In this document: piece after piece, positions 49,244 to 58,799 of the stretch
How positions within the stretch are numbered: the stretch's first letter is position 1
Layout of the letters: every line of letters begins with the position of its first letter
DNA from: Prorocentrum cordatum
Lineage: Eukaryota; Sar; Dinophyceae; Prorocentrales; Prorocentraceae
Reading direction: 5' to 3'
Assembly (NCBI GenBank): GCA_963575745.1
Contig: CAUYUJ010019362.1
Location: 17,501-81,500 of the forward strand
DNA length: 64,000 bases
Position numbers and translations under genes: made by a program
Notes under the pieces: generated by a model
Told to the model about the DNA's origin: nothing
The model's input: the letters and a program-made list of their open reading frames with translations, nothing else
The model's database searches: none

Positions 49244-49312
49244 AGAGAAAGGACGCGGGCGAGCTGAGCCCGGCCCAGAGCTGGCTCCAGTGCCGCCGCG
49301 CCGCCGAGTCTA
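49244..49312 (+). CDS. Unidentified exon-like segment
   Basis: After CCCCAG the frame reads AKEYNKRKDAGELSPAQSWL then QCRRAAESR, almost all codons ending in G or C. It ends TCTAG before GATATG, compatible with the AG|GA border seen after TIM17 exon A. A TE-2 copy starts about 30 bp later. I do not recognise the protein; it may belong to TIM17's tail or to another gene. Confidence 0.3.
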
Positions 49313-49340
49313 GGATATGCTTGGGGTGCGTAGCAGGCTT

Positions 49341-49470
49341 ACGTCGGGCGTGTCCCCCTACAGAAAACAGATTCACAACTAGCAAAAAATAGGATGGGGG
49401 CGACTTTTCTGTGTTTTGAGTATTTTCCATTTTCCGTCTAGAATGCGCCTGTATGGGGACATGCCTGACC
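49341..49470 (+). mobile_element. TE-2 MITE copy
   Basis: CGTCGGGCGTGTCCCCCTAC then AG to CGCCTGTATGGGGACATGCC then TGACC. The shortest TE-2 copy. Confidence 0.85.
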
Positions 49471-50005
49471 TAATAGTAGGCACGATGGGTTCGCGTCTTT
49501 CGCCGCGGCAACGGCCGATCTCGAGCGGGTTGCGATTATGGAGTGCCCCGATCATTCAACAGGTCAGACTCTAAAGCGCCCGTCATTAGTAGAGACCTCA
49601 GTGGAGATCCTGTCGCGTGTGCCCCAGACAGTTCAAATGCCACTGAGCTGTTTGCCGAGGCCATGACTCCATAGTTGAGGCCCTATGGGCAGTCACACCC
49701 GCTGCAAGCTCGGCACACAGGGGCCTTCGGCACATGTGGCCAAGCAAGGCGTGGAAGCTGTGGGCGAGACGGCAACACAAGACAGCAGTCAACCCGAATG
49801 GTGTCCGCATTTTGATGTCGCACGGCCTGTCGTCTCAAGAACCCAAACGTATGCAATCTTCAAAGTTTCCACCGTCCAGCTGTTTGCGGCAATCCGTCAC
49901 CGTGCCAGCGAGGCACTCTGTGTCGCGTGTGGCGACACTTCTATCACCGCATGGAGGACCGTCACATGTGACTCGTCTCGTCTCGACTTCTCCAAGAACT
50001 ATCAC
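49471..50005. other. Unclassified stretch
   Basis: A + strand frame (49690-50010) of balanced composition is open but matches nothing I know. No repeat seen. Confidence 0.3.
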
Positions 50006-50009
50006 AGGG

Positions 50010-50290
50010 CTTATTCGGGACGTCTTTGGGCTGTCTTGGGCACCTCCTGGGCAGTCTTGCGGGTCCCGCCGGGGGGGGGGGGGGGGCACCTTCGCCGTCT
50101 TGAGATTATCTTGGCCGTTCGGGGGGTCTCTTGGGACCGCATTGGGGCCGTCTTCGGCCGTCTGGGGGCCCTCTTGGGCAGTCTTGGCTCCCCCTGGAGT
50201 CCAGCTTGGGGTCCGTTTGCGGCCGTCCTGGGCAGTCTGTATGGCCTTTTTGTGTCTCTCAGTGGGCACTTCTGGGGCGATATTCGACCG
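50010..50290 (+). repeat. CTTGGGC-type degenerate array
   Basis: GTCTTGGGC, CCGTCTTCGG and CCCTCTTGGGCAG words; a G-run at 50071-50085. Confidence 0.7.
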
Positions 50291-50358
50291 AGGAGCACGG
50301 ATAACGAGGCGCATTTCCGGTTTGCGTATCCCCACCAGTCCGTTCGAAGGTGAATCCA

Positions 50359-50892
50359 AACCGTGAGTGAACATTCGCTTAACAGTGAGTGGGCATTCGC
50401 TTAACCGTGAGTGATTGAGTGCACGCTGTGAGTGCACGCTGTGAGAGCACGGTGTGAGTGCACGCTGTGTTGAGTGCACGCTGTGAGTGCACGCTGTGTT
50501 GACTCCACGCTGTGAGTTCACGCTGTGAGTGCACGCTGTGAGCCCACGCTGTGAGTGCACGCTGTGAGCGCACGCTGCGAGCGCAGACTGTGCGAGCTGG
50601 CTCATCAGCTCAGCGAGCCCTCGACGCCGCGTGCACTCACAGCGTGCACTCGCAGCGTGCACTCACAGCGTGCGCTCACCGCAGCGTGCACTCACAGCGT
50701 GCGCTCACAGCGTGCGTGCGCTCACAGCGTGCGCTCACCACTGCGTGGGCTCACAGCGTGCACTCACAGCGTGCGCTCACAGCGTGCGCTCACCACAGCG
50801 TGCACTCACAGCGTGCGCTCACCACAGCGTGCACTCACAGCGTGCACTCAATAAGTCACGGTTAAGCGAATTCTCACTCACGGTTAAGATCT
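50359..50892. mobile_element. TE-12: foldback with arms of 13-bp tandem repeats
   Basis: The left arm (50390-50575) is a tandem of GAGTGCACGCTGT; the right arm (50632-50850) is a tandem of its complement ACAGCGTGCACTC. Outer edges are also inverted: CTTAACCGTGAGTGA (50400) against TCACTCACGGTTAAG (50874). The loop of about 55 bp holds the only unique sequence. Confidence 0.93.
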
Positions 50893-51099
50893 AAGCTTGT
50901 CCGTTCTGAAACGTTGCCATTGAGAGTTGACGCGAAAATAGACGAAGACACACGTATAGTGAAATACAGCGGGCAACCAGGATGAACAGAGTTATTTTTG
51001 GGAGCAAGGGGGTGGCATCGGAGGGCCTCTTCGGGCCACCCCTTGGGCCCGCGGGAAGGGGGGGGGACGATAAAGATGAGGAGGAGGAGGAGGAGGAGG

Positions 51100-51385
51100 C
51101 AACCCGACTCTTGGGGCCCTCGTGGGACGTTCTTGGGGCCCTCTTGGGGGTCTGTCGGGGCCCTCACAGGAGCAATGTAAGGCCTCTTGGGGCCATCTTG
51201 TGGGGCGTCGATCCAAGGAGGGTGGTCCCCGATGTCGGTCCCCCCCTCCCGTGGACCATCGAAGTCGCCTCTTGGGGCTCTCTTGGGCCGCTCCTGGGCG
51301 CCATTGGGGCCGTCAGGGGGGGCCTCTTGGGCCCCTTCTTGGGACTCTCTTGGGCCATCTTGGCTACACTTTGAGGCCTTAACAG
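51100..51385 (+). repeat. CTTGGGG-type degenerate array
   Basis: CCCTCTTGGGG, TCTTGGGCC words; contains GGGCGTCGATCCAAGGAGGG like the 43.8-kb array. Confidence 0.75.
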
Positions 51386-51549
51386 CGCAATCACAACAAA
51401 ACAACATACAAACAAAGAGGCCTCAAAAGCGCATCGGAGGAGAACAAGCGAGAAGGCACGTGCTCTTGATGTTGCTGAGATGTTTGAGGGAGTTTGGCAT
51501 CTCGGGAGGGGATCCTGGTGGAGGGTTTGTCCGAAGGGCTTAGGCGACC

Positions 51550-51675
51550 CGTCCTCCCCCTCCTCCTCCACCTCCTCCCCCTCCCCCTCCTCCCCCCCCT
51601 CCCTCCTCCTCCTCCTCCTCCTCCTCCTCCTCCTCCTCCTCCTCCTCCTCCTCCTCCTCCTCCTCCTCCTCCGCT
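51550..51675 (+). repeat. TCC microsatellite
   Basis: Long pure TCC run from 51603 to 51672. Confidence 0.95.
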
Positions 51676-51975
51676 CCTCATCAGGGGCACCCAGCGCTGG
51701 CAGCACAGCAGGCTGCTGCGACACATGTCCACGTCCGACGGCAGCGAGGCCGTCTGGCATCGTGCGCTCAGGAATGGAGTGCGCAGTATCGCGCGCCCGG
51801 AGCAGTTGGGAGCGCTCTCCGCGGTCTGGGCCAGTGTCGTTCCTCTCCCTGCTGCTCGTGCTGCCCAGGGATACCTAGTAGCGCCCCACTGCCGAGTCGG
51901 TCAGCACGAGAACGGCACCTGCGCCACACCTGGTGCCAAGGCGCCGGGCTGATCGATGGAGACCAGGGCCCCTAT

Positions 51976-52890
51976 TTGGGAGTCAGTGTCCGAACTTTTC
52001 GGAGCCATCGCCAGGCCCTACGTCAGGCTAGCCTTGACATCACGGCGCATCCGCAGGTCGACACTACGTATCTGATGTGTGTATGTGTGTGTGTGTGCCC
52101 CCCCTCGCTTCCCAGGATCATGATCGCTCGGGCCCCCCAACTCAATCCTGCTGGTGGTGAGTGGGGGGGGGCGTTCGAGGAGTTTGGGGGGCCTGATGTG
52201 TTCGTGGACGGCAGCTGCCTGCAGTCTAGCAATCTCGAGGCTGCTCGCGCAGGGTGGGCGGCCGTCCAGCTCCTGCCGTCGCTCCTGCCGTGCCGTGCCG
52301 TCTTCGGAGCTCTTTCTGGCCAGTTTCAGATGATCGGGCGTGCCGAGAGACCTGTGGGCTGGGTAGATAATATCTGGGCGGGTTCCTTCGCGAGAATCGG
52401 TTCGGCTGCCCATGCTTTTTCAGAAGGTTTTGCCAAGGCCCTGGCGGGGGAAGCCACATATCATAAGCCAGCCATTCAATTCAGCGCCTGGGCCGTCCAA
52501 CAGATGGCGCAGAGGGGTGAATGGACAGGTGATTTGCCAGCGGAACCCGTTTTGAACCCGAGCCATGTTGCCGTCCCCAAGGTTCAGACCACCAGTCATG
52601 CCATGTGGCGAAGTGATGTCAGAGGCGAGTGAAGGTGCAAGTCTTGCGGCCGTGTCGTCCGCAACGAAGCTTCCTTCAAAGCCCTGCTCACCAACCGTGT
52701 CACGCGTCAGTGTGAACCAACACCTGTACAAGTTGCTGCCACCACTGAGTGGTTCAGATTGCATGACCAGTCCTACACTGTCATGAGGAGTGAAGCTGAG
52801 AGTGTGGCTTGTGGGCTGGCCGAGGTCCTGGCCCTGGAGGAGGAGGAGTCCCATGGTGGCTGCCCCCCCTTGGCGCCCCCCCCCCCCCCC
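51976..52890 (+). pseudogene. Retroelement relic with RNase H domain and zinc motif
   Basis: The frame starting at 51976 contains DVFVDGSC (first catalytic Asp near residue 78, 52207) then AARAGWAAV and, 46 residues on, GRAE (second catalytic residue, 52345), the layout of RNase H as carried by LINE-like and related retroelements. Such DGS...AGWAVV...RAE domains are common in dinoflagellate retroelements. The frame meets TGA at 52630-52632 but continues in phase with CKSCGRVVRNEASF, a Cys-X2-Cys zinc-type motif, and stays open to about 52890. A TG microsatellite (52078-52099) reads as CVCVCVC and must be a late insertion. The in-frame stop, microsatellite and missing reverse transcriptase show a dead 3' fragment. 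Confidence 0.6.
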
Positions 52891-52899
52891 CGATCCCGC

Positions 52900-53130
52900 C
52901 TCTGACCCCCTCGTTCCTTTCAAGGACCTTGGCCACGACCCCTTCTTAGTTGGCCCCGTTTTCGTGCGCAGGAGGTGCAGCGCGCACGGCACTTCAGGCT
53001 CGATCCGTAAGTTGTTCGTGGCGTGTAAGGGACCGAGCAGCGTGCCCTCCACGCTGGCCAACCAGCGGTCCATGGTCAGGCGCGCGGAGCATGGCCTGCA
53101 CCCCAAGGCGGGGCAGAAGATCATATTTTG
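52900..53130 (+). pseudogene. Continuation of the retroelement relic in another frame
   Basis: In a shifted frame, after a C-run that may have caused the shift (52870-52890), the sequence reads GPVFVRRRCSAHGTSGSIRK, LFVACKGPSSVPSTLANQRS and MVRRAEHGLHPKAGQKI. The spacing of Cys, His and the GLHPKAG end resembles C-terminal zinc regions of RNase H-bearing LINEs. The link to the upstream domain is inference. Confidence 0.4.
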
Positions 53131-53134
53131 CGGA

Positions 53135-53465
53135 GGGGGAGCGCCAAGATGGTGCGCCTCTACGCCGTCGGGCTCTGGCGCGGGCGCGAGCCTTCCTGGC
53201 GCTGTCGAGAGCCAAGATAATCGCGCCCGCGGGTCCCAGCGTTGAGCATTTTTTTCGGCCCTGCCTTCTTTCGTCGTGGTCGCCCGTCGCCCTCCTCCCC
53301 CCCCATCTACTACGTCGGTTGCGCTTTGGAGAGCGGGAATCAGGCGCGGCCGCGTGGAGGCAGGGACCTTTTATCTTTCCCCAGCCGAGCTCTCTAGCGC
53401 TGTGGCTGCCATCTTACGAACTGCAGTCGAGCCTCGGCTCTTCTGGGAGGCGCAACGGTCTTGCC
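53135..53465. other. Unclassified stretch
   Basis: Nothing recognised; open frames of unknown meaning. Confidence 0.3.
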
Positions 53466-53469
53466 CTCC

Positions 53470-53720
53470 TCCTCTTCCATCTCCTCCTCCATTTCCTCCT
53501 CCCCCTCCTTCTCCCCATCCTCCTCCCCCTCCCCCTCTCCCTTTTCATCCTCCTCCTCCTCCTCCTCTCCCTCCTCCTCCTCCTCCTCCTCCTCCTCCTC
53601 CTCCTCCTCCTCCTCCTTCCCATCCTGTTTTTCCTCCTCCTCCTCCTCCTGCTCCTGCTCCTGCTCCTCAGCCTCCTCCTCCTCCTCCTCCTCCTCCTCC
53701 TCCTCCTCCTCCTCCTCGGG
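53470..53720 (+). repeat. TCC microsatellite array
   Basis: TCC with TTC, CCC and TGCTCC breaks; poly-Pro/Ser/Leu frames are artefacts. Confidence 0.95.
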
Positions 53721-54330
53721 TCGCCTGTGGCCCCGGGGGAAACCGCGCAGGTCCTGGGGGACTTCCGAGGGCACTTGGAATCGTCTTGTGGCCCTCATTG
53801 GGCCTCTTCGAAGCATGCTGGGAAGCATCTTAGGCCACCTTGGGTCATGTCGAGCCATCGTCTGGAGGCCATCCTGGAGCATCGGGCGCCCTCTTGGACC
53901 CACCTTCGGGCGAACAGGGACCTTCTGACACATCGCAGCCCGCCCCGAAACAGCGGGAAGAGGGTTTTGGAATGAGGAACGACAAACCATCGCCAGGCCA
54001 CATCCAGCTTGAGGGCTGACGGGATCGGGGCGTTAGTGTACTGGTCCCGGATACTTGTTGGGGAACGTAATGGGTGTACGTCGGGGGTTAGCTGGAGGCC
54101 TCTTGGGAGTCCTTCGGACGCTTCTTGTCTGCTCTCGTGTGCTGCACGGACAATGTTGTGTCCTCTTGGCTGCCTCCGGTGGCCCTCCGTGCTCCTCCTG
54201 CGGGCCGTGGAGAGTCTGGCACGGCCAGGGAGGTGTCGGGCCGCTCGCGAGGCCTCGGGCACGGGGGGTGCGGTGCTCGCAGCAAAGCTGCGCCAGGGCG
54301 GGGGGGGGCTGAGAAGATTTCCAGAAACCC
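53721..54330. other. Unclassified stretch
   Basis: Weak CTTGG texture at 53750-53900. No gene supported. Confidence 0.35.
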
Positions 54331-54432
54331 TATACAACTCGGAGGTCTGCGCGGATTTCTCGGATCGGCGCTGGGGCCCCCAGGCGGCGATCCGAGAAAT
54401 CCGCGCGGACCCCTGAGTTGTTATGTTTATGC
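54331..54432 (+). mobile_element. TE-5 compact foldback
   Basis: AACTCGGAGGTCTGCGCGGA then TTTCTCGGATCGGCG faces CGATCCGAGAAATCCGCGCG then GACCCCTGAGTTG. The GC-rich centre is lost, leaving almost only the arms. Confidence 0.88.
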
Positions 54433-54621
54433 CACTTGGTGTTCCCCTACCTATGAGACAGCACTGGGCATTCAGACACGGTCAGGTGTGCCAGTGGCAC
54501 GATGGCAGGTCGGATTAGCCGGGCTCTGGTGGCTCGAAGTCTGATTCCGAGCCCGAAGCTTCACATGTTCCGCGCTTGGGACGTACCTGTCCGAACTCCT
54601 CCACTTGGACCTTCTCAGCGG

Positions 54622-54697
54622 GACCTCCTCCTCCTCCTCCTCCTCCTCCTCCTCCTCCTCCTCCTCCTCCTCCTCCTCCTCCTCATCATCATCATCC
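54622..54697 (+). repeat. TCC/TCA microsatellite
   Basis: TCC run followed by TCATCATCATCATC. Confidence 0.95.
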
Positions 54698-54699
54698 GT

Positions 54700-55500
54700 T
54701 CCTCCCTTGCAGCGGGACCCCACCATTTGCTTTGGATCTTCTCCAGCGTTGGCCTCCCGCCGTACGGTTCCTGCCGCAGCGCCCCACCCCGAACAGGTTC
54801 ACCCCAGCCTCGGTTGCCCGTGGTGCGGGGGTACTGCCTTGTCGTAGGGCCCGTGTTCCCTCTTCGCTGTTTTTCGGTTTCGGGCCTTCGTGCGTTGTCC
54901 CTCCAGCCTTCAGCCCCCTTGTTGCCAGGCCGATGGGTATCTACGCAGGACGAACAATTTCCTCTCAAGCTGCAAATGACGATAATAAGCTAAAAGTGGA
55001 TAACCGACCCCCTTTCCCCCGTATAATCTTAACACGGGCAAATTCTGGGGTCCGCGGATCCGATCTCCTCCGGCTCCTTATTTTCATGCAATCATATACA
55101 TTTATAACGGGGTACAGATCGGATCCGCCGTAAAAACAGGACCGAACACGGATCCAGCAAATCCGAAATCGCATCCGCGCGGACGGAAATCGGATCCACC
55201 GAAACAAACACCAAAGCCACATCTGCAGCCGCGCGAATGTCATGGGACCCGACGGCGATTATCTCATACGCGTCTGCTCAAGACCTCCAGCCGTCGCTCC
55301 GGGCCCGAGAGGAAAAACACATCGTCCTGGGGACGTGTGGCTACAGATCTGCGCACCCCCGGCAGTCTCTTCGCGGTGCCGTGAAAAGGAGGGGAGGCGG
55401 AGGGGGGGCAGCGGGAGGCGGTTGAAGGGGCAGGGTCGGTCCTTCTCCCCGTCACCTTGGCTCTCTGCCCGGCCCTTCCCTTCCTGCCTGGGTCTGGAGG
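54700..55500. other. Unclassified, with an AT-richer part rich in GGATCC
   Basis: 54965-55235 is AT-richer and contains GCGGATCCGATCTCC (55052) facing CAGATCGGATCCGC (55116), a 14-bp inverted pair, plus CGGATCCACC. It may be an unrecognised short element. Confidence 0.4.
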
Positions 55501-55505
55501 GATCG

Positions 55506-55693
55506 GGGGCGGAAAAGAGGGGGGTGATGACTAGGGGGGGGTGGATATCATGGCGTGGGCCATGATATTTCCCCAGATCTCATGGCGCCTCCTCTTATTT
55601 CATTACGTCCCTGGCCCCCCCGCTGGGCCGCGCACATGCCGCCGGTCATGATTTCCACCCCCCCCTCTTGGACACCCCCCTCTTGGCCGCTCC
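55506..55693 (+). mobile_element. TE-6 element
   Basis: GGGCGGAAAAGAGGGGGGTG to CACCCCCCTCTTGGCCGC; matches the two other copies over its whole length. Confidence 0.92.
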
Positions 55694-55824
55694 CGAAGGG
55701 AAGCGGGGGTTGGGGGCACAGTGCTTTTGTACAGGATCGGGTTTCAACCAGTCGTTTCTGACGGCCCCGGGGCCCAGGAAGAGCTCTATGGTGACAGAAA
55801 ACGGAGACCCGAATCAGAAGCCTT

Positions 55825-56033
55825 TTGTTTCCTTGGGGGCTCCTTGGAGCCCTGGGGGTTCCTTGGAGCCCTCTTGGGGTTCCTTGGATCCCTGTGGCTG
55901 AGCCTTGGGGGTTCCTCGGAGCCCTCTTGGGGCGTGTTGGGGGCCCCGCGGCGCCGCCCCGGGGCCCTATTGGGCCGTTTGCAGGCACTCGTCGCCGTGT
56001 GGGGGATCTCTTTGGGTCGTCGTGGGGACGTCT

Positions 56034-56074
<41 letters not shown>

Positions 56075-56165
56075 CTCGTCCTCGTCGTCGTCTGGGATCT
56101 CTTGGGGCACTTTTGGTCCGTTCCGGGGCTCTCTGGGGGCAGTCCTGGCCAGTCTGGGGAGGCTC
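55825..56165 (+). repeat. CTTGGGG-type array with a GTC microsatellite
   Basis: CCTTGGAGCCCTCTTGGGG words; GTC run at 56032-56090. Confidence 0.8.
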
Positions 56166-56261
56166 TGATCGTGGTCAGCGAGAGGCACTGGAGGGCACTG
56201 GAGAGAGGCAGTGGTTCTGGCCTCGCGAGGGCCTCCCGAAGAGCGCCTCGGGGCCCGGGCT

Positions 56262-56410
56262 GACAGATCTAGGGTCTCCCGAGCCATCCAGAACCTTGGC
56301 TGTGACTTCCTGCAGGCTCTCTCGTTGAAAGCGAACGTATTCTTTGGCTCTCGGATCCAAAACGCCTTCCCCATTCAGTGGTCCACAGCGTCCTGCGTAA
56401 AACATGCCTC
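56262..56410. other. Coding-like segment, strand uncertain
   Basis: The + strand reads SRAIQNLGCDFLQALSLKAN then VFFGSRIQNAFPIQWST; the minus strand reads GVLDPRAKEYVRFQRESLQE then VTAKVLDGSGDPRS. Both look natural and neither is recognised. No repeat similarity was noticed, so a real exon is possible. Confidence 0.25.
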
Positions 56411-56569
56411 TTACCCTGGCGGGCCTCTACATCTTCTTTCGAACGGCATGTGAATCTTCCCATGTCCAGAAAGAGCGCTTTTCACGTTCGCTTGGGCAGG
56501 GAGGGGGGTAGGTTCCCCTGCCCCACTGAGCGCAAGGGGCCGGGGGGGGGTTATTCCCCCTTCTTCTCG

Positions 56570-56578
56570 AATGCCGTT

Positions 56579-56612
<34 letters not shown>

Positions 56613-56669
56613 ACGTCGACGACGACGTCGACGACGACGACACAGACGACGACGACGGCGACGACGACG

Positions 56670-56706
<37 letters not shown>

Positions 56707-56712
56707 GGGGGA
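56570..56712 (+). repeat. GAC microsatellite
   Basis: GCC run passing into GAC triplets with GTC and GGC breaks; poly-Asp/Val frames are artefacts. Confidence 0.9.
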
Positions 56713-57009
56713 GCGTCTTGCTGGCCGCTGCGCCCGCCGACCTCCGAGGTACGCGCAGGCCTCCGGGATGGCGCCCTCCCTGGGCTCCAAGGTCGAGTGA
56801 GGACGGCCCCCCCCGCCGCGCCGAAGGGACCCTTCGGCCGTGCCGCCGGGCCGCGGGAGAGCAGCGTGACGACGGACGGATGTCCGATGCGATCGTTTCG
56901 GGGGCCCCCCCGGGGCCCGCCTGCCGGACCTGCTCGGCTCTCGCTCGTATCCCAGGCGTGCTGGCGTCGTAAAACGGCCGGGGCGGGAGGTTTTTGTCAG
57001 AGCGTGAAT

Positions 57010-57147
57010 TACCTACCCCGCTTTCGTTTCCAGGCAAAACCAAGTCAGACCACGCGCCTCCTCGTCAAGCGGCCTGACCATTACAGGCTGCAGTTTGGCA
57101 TCGTTTGGTATCTCTCGGAAGCGAGGGTGGTCAAAAGCGAGGTAGGT
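57010..57147 (+). mobile_element. TE-25 MITE copy
   Basis: TTACCTACCCCGCTTTCGTT to GGTCAAAAGCGAGGTAGGT; same order of words as 44312-44450. Confidence 0.85.
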
Positions 57148-57184
57148 TTGTTTGCCCCCTACTTTGGCAACGTTCGGCCCCTGG

Positions 57185-57300
57185 GAGCCCTCGCCTGGCT
57201 TCGGGACCGTCAAGAAGTGATTCAGGATGGAGAAAGGGTCCCGGGGAAAGGGTCGGGGCTTCCAAGGACGACGTCCTGAAAAAATCAGGACGTCGCATGT
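57185..57300 (-). repeat. TE-26 repeat followed by a perfect hairpin
   Basis: CGGGACCGTCAAGAAGTGAT then TCAGGATGGA and GTCCCGGGGA is the inverse of 47735-47781. CGACGTCCTGA at 57269 and TCAGGACGTCG at 57285 form an 11-bp perfect stem over five A. Confidence 0.7.
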
Positions 57301-57530
57301 CTGGGATTGAGTCCGACCTTCGGCCGACTCAAGCTCGACTCGCGCTCGACTCGAGTGACCTCCCAGACTCCCGACGCCGTGGTTTTTGTTTCAGAGCGTG
57401 GGCCCCGCGAGGGATCTGGGCCACCTCTCCGGCTTTGCATCCCGACTTGTCTCTTGATGGCCCCGAGGCCCGAGAAGGGCCCGTAGCCCGCAGAGAAAGG
57501 ACAAACATAGGGGAACAGAAATGACATAAA

Positions 57531-57694
57531 TAAGCATAGCAACTCGGAGGTCCGCGCGGATTTCTCAGATCGGCGCTGGACACCCCTCCCTGGCGCGCGG
57601 AGCGTGCCAGGGGCGGCGCCGGAGGCGCCGCCAGGGGGGCTCCAGCGCGGATCCGAGAAATCCGCGCGGACCTCCGAGTTTTTATGTTGATGTC
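57531..57694 (+). mobile_element. TE-5 foldback, best palindrome
   Basis: AACTCGGAGGTCCGCGCGGA then TTTCTCAGATCGGCGCTGG faces CCAGCGCGGATCCGAGAAAT then CCGCGCGGACCTCCGAGTT. Centre GGCGCCGGAGGCGCCGCC. Stem over 40 bp with very few mismatches. Confidence 0.95.
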
Positions 57695-57842
57695 GTTGTT
57701 TGCTCCAAAAAAAAATCATTCCGTGGTGCGGTGTTCATTCCGCAAGGGCCGGGCGGTCCTGGCTCGACCCTCGACCCAGCTGCAGCTCGTCCCGGGCTGG
57801 GGCGTTCGACGCAGCAGCAGCGCACGGCGTGGAGATCGATAG

Positions 57843-57992
57843 GGTGCCACATGCGAACCCTACCCCTACCCCCCACGATTTCTGAGGGGGAGGTTGATGT
57901 TCACTTCGTTCAGGAGCTCCCGAGCAAAGTGAACCCCACCCTCCCCCTCAAAAGTCGTGGGGGGTAGGGGTAGGGCTCGCATGTGGCCCCCT
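57843..57992. mobile_element. TE-20: near-perfect 150-bp palindrome
   Basis: TAGGGTGCCACATGCGAACC then CTACCCCTACCCCCCACGA and GAGGGGGAGGTTGATGTTCA face the same words in reverse up to GTAGGGCTCGCATGTGGCCC then CCTA. Arms of about 65 bp, centre GTTCAGGAGCTCCCGAGC. Confidence 0.92.
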
Positions 57993-58154
57993 AGTCGAGT
58001 GGCTCCTGGAAGGTCCCCAGCGCGAGCACCCCGAGACCTTCCCCCCCCGCGCGGTGCCGTCGGAGGCGAGGGCCCAACGACCCCCGGCGGGGCGCCAAAA
58101 ACTCGATCAGGAGTATTTCATTAGTGAATTGAATTGGTTTTAGGGTTTTAACGG

Positions 58155-58330
58155 ATGGTCGCAGCCACGCAGAGGGCGTGCGTAGCGACGCCCCAAATGT
58201 TCGGTCTCCAGTACTTCTACGTGGCGGCGCCCCCGCAGGCACGCAGAGGGCACGCGTGGCGACGGGGGCGTCGCCACGCAGAGCTTCGAAAGACCAAATA
58301 TTTTAAACAACTGGTTTCCACTATAAAGTA
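58155..58330. mobile_element. Foldback element with CACGCAGAG words
   Basis: AATGTTCGGTCT (58197), TTCTACGTGGCGGCGCCCCC face GGGGGCGTCGCCACGCAGAG, TTCGAAAGACCAAATATTT. An extra CGCAGAGGGCGTGCGTAGCG/CGCAGAGGGCACGCGTGGCG pair makes a second direct repeat. Single copy. Confidence 0.65.
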
Positions 58331-58465
58331 TGGGATCGACTACAGAATTGATTCACCTCCAATGTGACTTTCTCGCCGAAATATTCAGAAGTCTCAGTGG
58401 AATGACGAGCATTCTACGTAACTATTCGTCGTAGATTCGTTGGGGAACATCGAGTTTCGGGATAC

Positions 58466-58706
58466 ATTCATTCTGTAGTCGACCTCCTGCTCGAAACACA
58501 CGGCCCGTGACGGACCGAAGCTCTGCCGCTGGGCCAGGAGTTCCAGGGGCCATGCGCCGGGGAGGGCCGCGGCGTCGGAGGTTTTCAGGAAGAGGGCCCC
58601 CTCCCCACAAGCACGAGCTGAGTCTTGGAGTTTCCAGAGGGCGAGCGGCGCCAGAGCAAAGATTGCGCCAGAAGCCACATGCTCGGCGTCCCCGAGGCCG
58701 CGATCC
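58466..58706 (-). CDS. Unidentified exon on the minus strand
   Basis: The minus strand reads DRGLGDAEHVASGAIFALAP, LALWKLQDSARACGEGALFL, KTSDAAALPGAWPLELLAQR, QSFGPSRAVCFEQEVDYRMN. It is about 80 residues, without low complexity, and mostly with G or C in third positions. It is preceded by a run of nine T and ATGTGCTGAG|G, a good acceptor with pyrimidine tract, and ends before GTATCC, a usable donor. These are the marks of an internal exon. No family is recognised; the rest of the gene would lie at higher coordinates (5') and lower ones (3'), broken by satellites and MITEs. Confidence 0.45.
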
Positions 58707-58799
58707 CTCAGCACATAAAAAAAAAGTCGTGGGCCCGCGCCGCGCCTCAGACGCTCCCGGGCACGGGCCCGCCCGAGCCCGACCGCGGCGGGCGAACTG

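Noticed and set aside
50359-50892. CRISPR-like array
   Set aside because: Units are 13 bp without spacers, reverse direction in the middle, and the setting is eukaryotic.
51494-51952. Reverse transcriptase part upstream of the RNase H relic
   Set aside because: The frame after the TCC run (AVWHRALRNGVRSIARPEQL) has no recognisable catalytic motif, so it was not claimed.
57860-57985. Interstitial telomere repeat
   Set aside because: CCCTACCCC occurs only two or three times per arm and is not TTTAGGG; it is part of the TE-20 palindrome.
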